DNA of 6,166 bases from positions 14,902 to 21,067 of the forward strand of contig NZ_LECR01000049.1 in NCBI RefSeq assembly GCF_001602625.1, read 5' to 3'. The stretch comes from Sodalis-like endosymbiont of Proechinophthirus fluctus. Its GTDB lineage: Bacteria; Pseudomonadota; Gammaproteobacteria; Enterobacterales; Enterobacteriaceae. The translations under genes and the position numbers were made by a program. Shown piece by piece: positions 1 through 6,166 of the stretch (within the stretch, counting starts at the first letter, position 1; each line of letters opens with the position of its first letter). The notes beneath the pieces are model-generated. The model made no database searches, was not told the DNA's origin, and saw only the letters and a list, made by a program, of their open reading frames with translations.

Positions 1-1227
1 GAACTGGGAGAAAGCGGCCAATTCATGATACTGCGCCAACGCGGTACGGATACCGCCGAACAGTTTTTTCATGATCTTGGTCTGAGCGGCGCCACCAACG
101 CGGGAAACCGAGATCCCCGGGTTTACGGCAGGACGGATACCCGCATTGAACAGGTTCGATTCCAGGAGAATCTGACCATCTGTGATGGATATCACATTGG
201 TCGGTACGAAGGCGGAAACGTCACCGGCCTGGGTTTCGATTATAGGCAGTGCGGTTAAAGAACCGGTCTTACCCTTCACTTCACCCTTAGTGTAGTTTTT
301 AACGTATTCCGCGTTAACGCGGGAAGCGCGCTCCAGCAAACGGGAATGCAGGTAGAATACGTCACCAGGATAGGCTTCACGGCCGGACGGACGACGGAGC
401 AGCAGGGATATTTGACGATACGCGATGGCCTGCTTAGAGAGATCATCATAGACGATCAGCGCGTCTTCACCGCGATCGCGGAAATATTCACCCATGGTAC
501 AACCGGCATACGGCGCTAGATACTGCAATGCGGCAGATTCGGACGCATTGGCGACCACCACGATGGTGTTCGCCAATGCGCCGTGCTCTTCCAGCTTACG
601 TATCACGTTAGCGATAGTAGACGCTTTCTGACCGATGGCTACATAAATACATTTGATGCCGCTGTCGCGCTGGTTGATGATGGTGTCGATAGCCAGCGCC
701 GATTTCCCAGTCTGACGGTCGCCGATAATCAGCTCGCGCTGACCACGACCGATAGGAATCATAGCGTCGACGGACTTATAACCGGTCTGCACCGGTTCAT
801 CGACCGACTGACGTTCGATAACGCCCGGGGCAATTGCTTCAACAGAGGAGAATCCATCATGCTCCAGTGAGCCTTTACCGTCGATAGGAGCACCCAGAGT
901 ATTAACCACGCGTCCAAGCAGCCCACGGCCGACCGGCACTTCCAGAATACGCCCGGTACATTTGACTTTCATACCTTCAGCTAGATCCGCATACGGCCCC
1001 ATGACCACGGCGCTGACGAAGTCGCGTTCCAGGTTCAGGGCGATAGCAAAACGGTTGCCTGGCAGCGCGATCATTTCACCCTGCATGACTTCGGCTAAGC
1101 CGTGTATACGGATGATCCCGTCGCCGACGGAAAGGATGGTACCTTCGTTGTGAACTTCGCTCACTATATTGAATTGAGCAATACGCTGCTTGATCAGTTC
1201 GCTGATTTCGGTGGAATTTAGTTGCAT
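1..1227 (-). CDS. atpA: ATP synthase F1 subunit alpha (3' end beyond the left edge)
   Basis: This encodes the alpha subunit of the F1 sector, the non-catalytic nucleotide-binding partner of beta in the alpha3beta3 ring on the cytoplasmic side of the inner membrane. The ATG at 1225-1227 opens [20 protein letters not shown], as in E. coli, and 409 codons are visible with no stop; the E. coli protein has 513 residues, so about 100 are missing at the window edge. The P-loop GDRQTGKS is at residues 169-176 (Ser replaces the Thr of E. coli). SVSRVGG carries Arg376, the alpha arginine that reaches the catalytic site. It follows atpH by 12 bp, with a GAGGA and a GAGG as possible ribosome sites in that gap. 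Two changes stand out near the edge: Phe390 where E. coli has Ser, and His401 in the LAQY(R)EL motif. The gene looks functional. Confidence 0.98.
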   Translation of the reverse strand, partial: MQLNSTEISELIKQRIAQFNIVSEVHNEGTILSVGDGIIRIHGLAEVMQGEMIALPGNRFAIALNLERDFVSAVVMGPYADLAEGMKVKCTGRILEVPVGRGLLGRVVNTLGAPIDGKGSLEHDGFSSVEAIAPGVIERQSVDEPVQTGYKSVDAMIPIGRGQRELIIGDRQTGKSALAIDTIINQRDSGIKCIYVAIGQKASTIANVIRKLEEHGALANTIVVVANASESAALQYLAPYAGCTMGEYFRDRGEDALIVYDDLSKQAIAYRQISLLLRRPSGREAYPGDVFYLHSRLLERASRVNAEYVKNYTKGEVKGKTGSLTALPIIETQAGDVSAFVPTNVISITDGQILLESNLFNAGIRPAVNPGISVSRVGGAAQTKIMKKLFGGIRTALAQYHELAAFSQF

Positions 1228-1239
1228 GCCTCAGTCCTC

Positions 1240-1773
1240 TTAAGACTGCAAGACGTCTGCCAGGCGCTCCAGACGACCGCGTACGCTACCGTCTATCACC
1301 ATATCGCCAGCGCGTATCACGATGCCGGCCACAACAGACTTATCAATTTTGCAATTCAGTTTAACTTTGCGTGACAGACGCTGCTCCATCGCGGCACTAA
1401 TTTTTGTCAGTTGCTTTTCTTTCAACGCGCTGGCAGAAGTGACATCCACTTCCACAGTCGCCTCCTGCGCCGCGCGCAGAAGAATGAACTGTTCCAGCAC
1501 ATCGGGTAGAGCCGCCAGACGCCTATTTTCCGCCATGACCCGAATCAGGTTCTGACCGGAGGCATCAAGCTCCTCGCCACAGACCACGATAAACGTTTGA
1601 GCTAGCCTTTCTGGTCTAACAGCGCCAGAGAGCAGTTCGGTTATCCGCTCATTGCGGCTCACCTCGGCGGAGAACGCCAGCATCGACTGCCAGTGTGCCA
1701 CGTCTTGATGTTCGACAGCAAAGTTAAAAACCGCTTTGGCGTAGGGGCGAGCTACAGTTACCAGTTCAGACAT
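1240..1773 (-). CDS. atpH: ATP synthase F1 subunit delta
   Basis: This encodes the delta subunit (OSCP homologue), which sits on top of the alpha3beta3 ring and ties it to the b-subunit peripheral stalk, so holding the stator still. The protein is 177 residues, the E. coli length. It begins [20 protein letters not shown], matching the N-terminal helical domain that binds alpha, and ends with the conserved [20 protein letters not shown] segment that contacts b. The ATG at 1771-1773 is supported by an AGGAGAGAGAGG purine run immediately upstream and by homology from the first residue. It lies 13 bp after atpF and 12 bp before atpA, so it is part of one polycistronic transcript. No lesion is visible. 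It is among the more divergent subunits here, as is usual for delta. Confidence 0.98.
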   Translation of the reverse strand: MSELVTVARPYAKAVFNFAVEHQDVAHWQSMLAFSAEVSRNERITELLSGAVRPERLAQTFIVVCGEELDASGQNLIRVMAENRRLAALPDVLEQFILLRAAQEATVEVDVTSASALKEKQLTKISAAMEQRLSRKVKLNCKIDKSVVAGIVIRAGDMVIDGSVRGRLERLADVLQS

Positions 1774-1786
1774 CGGCCTCTCTCTC

Positions 1787-2257
1787 CTACAGTTCAGCTA
1801 CAATTTTATCGACGATGTCGCTGTTGGTAGCTTCATCTACGGAACGTTCGATGATCTTCTCGGCACCTGCTAAAGCCAGCATAGCGACCTGCCTGCGCAA
1901 CTCCTCGCAGGCGCGCTTGCGTTCGGCGTCAATCTCGGCCTGCGTCTGCGCTAGGATTTTGTTGCGTTCCGCTTTCGCTTCGGCTTTAGCTTCATCAATC
2001 ACTTGCGCTTTACGCTTGCTGGCTTGTTCGATAATCGCCTGGGCTTCCACCCTTGCTTGTTTCAAATGATCGGTTGCTTCGGCCTGGGCGATGTCTAGAT
2101 CTTTTTTTGCGCGTTCTATGGAAGCCAGACTGTCAGTAATTTCTTTCTGACGCTTCTCGATGGCAGCCATTAACGGTGGCCACACATACTTCATGCAGAA
2201 CAGCACAAACAGGACAAATGCAATGGCCTGACCGAGGATTGTTGAATTAATATTCAT
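1787..2257 (-). CDS. atpF: ATP synthase Fo subunit b
   Basis: This encodes subunit b, two copies of which form the peripheral stalk linking the membrane a subunit to delta on F1. The product has 156 residues, exactly the E. coli length. Residues 1-25 or so form the single N-terminal membrane helix ([20 protein letters not shown]), followed by a long charged helix rich in Ala, Glu, Lys and Arg that makes the right-handed coiled-coil dimer. The end ([20 protein letters not shown]) is the delta-binding region. The ATG at 2255-2257 corresponds to the GTG start of E. coli atpF and has AGAGGTA about ten bases upstream. One oddity is a Cys in the RACEELRR stretch where E. coli has Arg. The gene looks intact. 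Confidence 0.98.
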   Translation of the reverse strand: MNINSTILGQAIAFVLFVLFCMKYVWPPLMAAIEKRQKEITDSLASIERAKKDLDIAQAEATDHLKQARVEAQAIIEQASKRKAQVIDEAKAEAKAERNKILAQTQAEIDAERKRACEELRRQVAMLALAGAEKIIERSVDEATNSDIVDKIVAEL

Positions 2258-2297
2258 AGCACAATACCTCTTGTAAAATTAATGATTCTATGTTGGT

Positions 2298-2584
<287 letters not shown>

Positions 2585-2604
2585 AGTATTAATGTTTATA
2601 AAAA

Positions 2605-3757
<1,153 letters not shown>

Positions 3758-3779
3758 GACTTTTGCACTCTCCCTACAT

Positions 3780-3833
3780 GCTTAACTCCGGCTGAGCATG
3801 TATAAAATTGCCTTTGCCGTGATTCAGTTAAGC
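3780..3833 (-). promoter_or_regulatory. Possible stem-loop in the atp mRNA leader
   Basis: GCTTAACT (3780-3787) and AGTTAAGC (3826-3833) are exact reverse complements 38 bases apart, and a CGGC/GCCG pair inside could extend the fold with an internal loop. The structure would lie within the roughly 85-base leader, ending just before the AGGGAGAG ribosome site of atpI. There is no T-run, so an attenuator is not indicated. Function is unknown. Confidence 0.35.
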
Positions 3834-3849
3834 GGTGAAAAACGTGCAA

Positions 3850-3877
3850 ATTATACGGGTCAGTACTACAAATTCAA
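3850..3877 (-). promoter_or_regulatory. Predicted sigma70 promoter of the atp operon
   Basis: On the minus strand, TTGAAT (3872-3877) is followed after 16 bases by a consensus TATAAT (3850-3855). A start near 3843 would leave a leader of about 85 bases before the atpI ATG, close to the position known for the main E. coli atp promoter (about 70 bases upstream of atpI). It is the best promoter-like match on this strand in the interval. With atpI broken, it should now serve chiefly to express atpB onward. Confidence 0.75.
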
Positions 3878-3890
3878 TCGATAAGTAGCG

Positions 3891-3932
3891 AAAAGATGAA
3901 CAATAATTTAAAAAATGCAGATTTCATCTTTT
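3891..3932. repeat. 10-bp inverted repeat upstream of the atp promoter
   Basis: AAAAGATGAA (3891-3900) and TTCATCTTTT (3923-3932) are exact reverse complements with 22 bases between them. They would span roughly -48 to -90 relative to the predicted atp start. The centre spacing of the arms is about three helical turns, which would suit a protein dimer or an upstream A/T element. I do not recognise the motif as a known regulator site. Confidence 0.45.
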
Positions 3933-4172
3933 TTACCACAAAAGCGTGGGACTCAACTCATAACATGTAAAAACAGGCAAAACCCTCCAATGCTCCGCCA
4001 ATTATCGCCTGTAGAACTTCGGACAATATCACACCGCGGCGGATTTAGAAGCGTAAGCCAGCGATTAATTCATCCATCTCAGAAATTAAAAAATTAATTA
4101 TATATACTCTATACTCTATTTGGGCACGCCTATTGTCCTACAGGAGTCACACGCGTTTATATGCCGCGCGGT

Positions 4173-4200
4173 TTGTTAATGTAACAAAAATTTATATAAT
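4173..4200 (+). promoter_or_regulatory. Possible plus-strand promoter facing the rsmG 3' end
   Basis: TTGTTA (4173-4178), a 16-base spacer and TATAAT (4195-4200) form a plausible sigma70 pair on the plus strand. A start near 4207 would lead directly into the plus-facing hairpin terminator 40 bases further on. The setting is very AT-rich, so a chance TATAAT is quite possible. Confidence 0.35.
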
Positions 4201-4245
4201 AATAATTATTTTTAAAATAAATAATTCTTGTGACGCCTAAATTAC

Positions 4246-4285
4246 CGCCGGCGCTTTATTAAACAAAGCGCCGGCGCTTCTTTTT
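4246..4285 (+). terminator. Rho-independent terminator-like hairpin
   Basis: CGCCGGCGCTTT (4246-4257), a seven-base loop and AAAGCGCCGGCG (4265-4276) form a perfect 12-bp GC-rich stem. On the plus strand it is followed by CTTCTTTTTG, a fair T-tract; a second T-run is at 4289-4294. On the minus strand the bases after the stem are GGTAATTTAGG, a poor tract. The stem lies just past the original rsmG stop, where a minus-strand terminator would be expected, so it may act weakly in both directions. Confidence 0.7.
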
Positions 4286-4310
4286 GCCTTTTTTGTTGAC
4301 GAAAAGCAAT

Positions 4311-4953
4311 TTAATTTGCCGCCACCACTACAATATGCCGTTCGCCCTCCAAGCCTGGCACTTGATTGAAGCATGATCACCGATTCTAGCCAAAAGCCCG
4401 GCGGCAGCATGCTCAGCTCCGTCTCGGAGAGCTGGCTTTTCAGCGCATAAAATCGCCCTTTTTCTCTGGCCGGTAGCGCCGCAGCGCACCAGATCAGCAT
4501 GTCACCGAGGGAAGCAAAAGCGCGGCTTATAATGCCATCAAAACCCTCGGGCGTCTTGAAGCTCTCTACCCGACTCTGCACTGCCACGACATTATCGAGC
4601 CCTAGTTTATGCTGTACCTGACGCAGAAAACGTATGCGCCTACCTAGACTATCTAGGAGAGTGAAACGCGCCTCGGGTCGCACAATAGCCAGCGGAATAC
4701 ATAGCAGCCCAGGGCCAGTACCGACGTCGATGAAGCGGCCACCGCGCAAATGGGGATTGACGACGATACTATCCATGATGTGACGAACCAGCATTTACTC
4801 CGGGTAACGCAACGATGTCAGGTTGTACGCCTTATTCCATTTATGCACCAGCGCGATATAGCCCAGTAACTGCTTTTTTTGCGCTGCTGACATAGCTACG
4901 TCCGCCTGCCTAAACAGGGTCTCCAATGTCCCAAGAATCAATGATTCCGTCAT
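4311..4953 (-). pseudogene. rsmG: Broken rsmG/gidB (16S rRNA m7G527 methyltransferase)
   Basis: RsmG uses S-adenosylmethionine to methylate N7 of G527 in 16S rRNA. An ATG at 4951-4953, two bases after the mnmG stop, opens a frame that reads QKKQLLGYIALVHKWNKAYN and LTSLRYPE, clearly RsmG; the exact ancestral start is uncertain. A TAA at 4795-4797 (about codon 53) stands where E. coli has Glu48, immediately before the Met49 equivalent. The same frame resumes [12 protein letters not shown]. The SAM motif reads GTGPGLLC where E. coli has GTGPGLPG. At 4362-4369 TTGA is present twice in tandem; removing one copy restores [16 protein letters not shown] and a TAA at 4311-4313. With the shift, the frame runs on through a foreign tail to 4237. 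A 185-codon open frame (4237-4794) remains, with GGAG just before its ATG, but it lacks the first 48 residues and has the wrong C-terminus, so function is doubtful. Confidence 0.9.
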
Positions 4954-4955
4954 TG

Positions 4956-6166
4956 TCAGGCACTGTGGCGCAGTAACCCCTGTTTTTTCAGCCAGACTAG
5001 CAAGATGGAAATCGACGCCGGCGTCACGCCGGAAATACGTGAAGCCTGTCCGATAGAGCTAGGTTTGTGATCGTTGAGTTTGGCGATCACTTCGTTGGAT
5101 AGGCCAGGAACAGTATTAAAATCCATATCCGCCGGTAGCAGTGTATGTTCATTGCGCATCTGGCGCGCAATCTCCTCCTGCTGACGGGCGATGTAGCCCT
5201 GGTATTTGATCTGGATCTCGACCTGTTCCGCTGCCTGGTTGTCGATCAGTGCTGGACCAAAGCGGTCCAGGCCGGTTAGCCGCGCATAATCCATCTCCGG
5301 GCGACGCAGGAGCTCTTCTCCGTTAGATTCGCGCGTCAGCGGATCTTTGAGCAGCAGATTAAGCTGATCGACGCCTTTGCTGCTGGGATGTATCCATATA
5401 TCGCGCAAACGCTGACGCTCCAGCGCTATCTGTTCTTGTTTGGCGCAGAAGCGCGCCCAGCGCACTTCATCTACCAAACCGAGCTGCCGGCCGATTTCCG
5501 TTAGACGAAGATCGGCGTTATCTTCACGCAACGACAGCCGGTATTCAGCACGGGAGGTAAACATACGGTAAGGCTCTTTGGTGCCAAATGTACATAAATC
5601 ATCAACCAGTACCCCCAGATAAGCCTGATCGCGCCGCGGCACCCAGCCCTCTTTGTCGGTGGCAAACCTTGAGGCGTTCAGACCGGCGAGCATTCCCTGT
5701 GCGGCGGCCTCTTCGTATCCGGTAGTTCCGTTGATTTGGCCGGCGAAGAATAGCCCCGAGATCAATTTGCTTTCCAGCGTCAGCTTGAGATCGCGCGGAT
5801 CAAAGAAGTCGTACTCGATCGCATAGCCAGGACGTACTATACGCGCATTCTCCAGTCCCTGCACGGAGTGGACGATTTTCATCTGTACATCGAACGGCAG
5901 GCTGGTCGAGATGCCGTTGGGATAAATTTCTTTGCTGGTAAGCCCTTCTGGCTCGAGGAAGATCTGGTGGGTATCGCGATCAGTGAAGCGCATGACCTTA
6001 TCTTCAATGGACGGACAGTAACGCGGCCCTACGCCCTTAATGATGCCGGTGTACATCGGACTGCGATCCAAATTTTGACGGATGACCTCATGGGTCTTTT
6101 CATTGGTATAGGTGATATAACAAGGGATCTGGAGCGGATGCTGATCCGCTGAGCCCAAAAATGAGA
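4956..6166 (-). CDS. mnmG: tRNA U34 carboxymethylaminomethyl modification enzyme MnmG/GidA (5' end beyond the right edge)
   Basis: MnmG is the FAD-dependent partner of MnmE; together they put the cmnm5 group on the wobble uridine of several tRNAs in the cytoplasm. The visible part corresponds to residues about 228-629 of the 629-residue E. coli protein and the numbering stays in register: the Cys in RYCPSIEDK falls at 277, the conserved cysteine of E. coli. [20 protein letters not shown] is the FAD-binding-fold signature, FTSRAEYRL follows, and the C-terminal helical domain needed for MnmE and tRNA contact ends [18 protein letters not shown] and then LLRHSA. The frame continues in register (FS) to the right edge, so the TTG at 6156-6158 is an internal Leu codon, not a start. 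TGA is at 4956-4958. No lesion is visible. In E. coli relatives oriC lies just upstream of this gene. Confidence 0.97.
   Translation of the reverse strand, partial: SFLGSADQHPLQIPCYITYTNEKTHEVIRQNLDRSPMYTGIIKGVGPRYCPSIEDKVMRFTDRDTHQIFLEPEGLTSKEIYPNGISTSLPFDVQMKIVHSVQGLENARIVRPGYAIEYDFFDPRDLKLTLESKLISGLFFAGQINGTTGYEEAAAQGMLAGLNASRFATDKEGWVPRRDQAYLGVLVDDLCTFGTKEPYRMFTSRAEYRLSLREDNADLRLTEIGRQLGLVDEVRWARFCAKQEQIALERQRLRDIWIHPSSKGVDQLNLLLKDPLTRESNGEELLRRPEMDYARLTGLDRFGPALIDNQAAEQVEIQIKYQGYIARQQEEIARQMRNEHTLLPADMDFNTVPGLSNEVIAKLNDHKPSSIGQASRISGVTPASISILLVWLKKQGLLRHSA

Larger units (their letters stand above)
3758..4310. other. Non-coding interval between rsmG and atpI
   Basis: About 550 bases contain no recognisable gene on either strand. 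E. coli has a comparable gap here holding the atp promoters. From the atpI side it contains a leader with an 8-bp inverted repeat, a strong minus-strand promoter (3850-3877), a 10-bp inverted repeat (3891-3932), an unremarkable mixed stretch (about 3935-4080), an AT-rich stretch (about 4081-4228, densest at 4186-4227) and a GC-rich hairpin (4246-4276). The open frames present lack ribosome sites or family resemblance. Confidence 0.8.

Noticed and set aside
583..870. Plus-strand open frames opposite atpA, atpH, atpF, atpB and mnmG
   Set aside because: They mirror strongly conserved genes on the other strand and have no recognisable products.
3973..4012. ACAGGC/GCCTGT pair followed by T5 on the minus strand, as an rsmG terminator
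   Set aside because: The stem is only six pairs with a 28-base loop, too weak to call.
3915..4097. A 60-codon plus-strand open frame in the rsmG-atpI gap
   Set aside because: It has no ribosome site before its ATG, no family resemblance and an irregular composition, so it looks like chance.
4104..4117. Tandem ATACTCT repeat
   Set aside because: Two 7-base copies in AT-rich DNA are easily chance and show no link to a function.
4081..4228. AT-rich stretch as a replication origin
   Set aside because: I found no DnaA boxes or clustered GATC sites, and the gene order places oriC on the far side of mnmG.
6156..6158. TTG as the start of mnmG
   Set aside because: The frame continues upstream in register with the E. 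coli residues FSF, so this is an internal Leu codon.

Overview
The window is almost entirely one minus-strand gene block in the classic gammaproteobacterial order mnmG - rsmG - atpI - atpB - atpE - atpF - atpH - atpA, read right to left. The F-type ATP synthase proteins match the Escherichia coli versions closely enough to place the source in Enterobacterales. Two neighbouring genes, rsmG and atpI, are broken while everything else visible is intact. That pattern, together with scattered changes at usually conserved positions, suggests a recently host-restricted enterobacterium such as a Sodalis-like insect symbiont. The genus is an inference from remembered homologues, not something the sequence proves.

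Right part (4956-6166): the C-terminal 402 or so codons of mnmG (tRNA U34 modification), running off the right edge. Two bases after its stop the rsmG remnant begins (4311-4953). It has an in-frame TAA at about codon 53, an altered SAM-binding motif and a 4-base TTGA duplication that shifts the 3' end out of frame. Past it lies a perfect 12-bp GC-rich hairpin (4246-4276) whose T-tract is on the plus strand, the side opposite to the flanking genes.

Middle (3758-4310): an AT-rich non-coding interval. It holds a convincing sigma70-type promoter for the atp operon (TTGAAT-16-TATAAT, minus strand), a 10-bp inverted repeat just upstream of it, a possible leader stem-loop, and a possible plus-strand promoter that together with the plus-facing terminator could define a short RNA.

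Left part (1-3757): the atp operon. atpI is a pseudogene with at least two single-base losses and an internal deletion near its end. The Fo genes atpB (a), atpE (c) and atpF (b) and the F1 genes atpH (delta) and atpA (alpha, truncated by the left edge after 409 codons) are open and keep their key residues: a-Arg211, c-Asp61, alpha P-loop and alpha-Arg376. The leader before atpE is nearly identical to the E. coli atpE translational enhancer, and a 12-bp inverted repeat covers the atpE stop codon. The genes atpG, atpD and atpC would be expected off the left edge, and oriC beyond the 5' end of mnmG off the right edge.

I see no previously undescribed system here. The interest lies in selective gene erosion inside an essential operon and in a few regulatory-looking structures.
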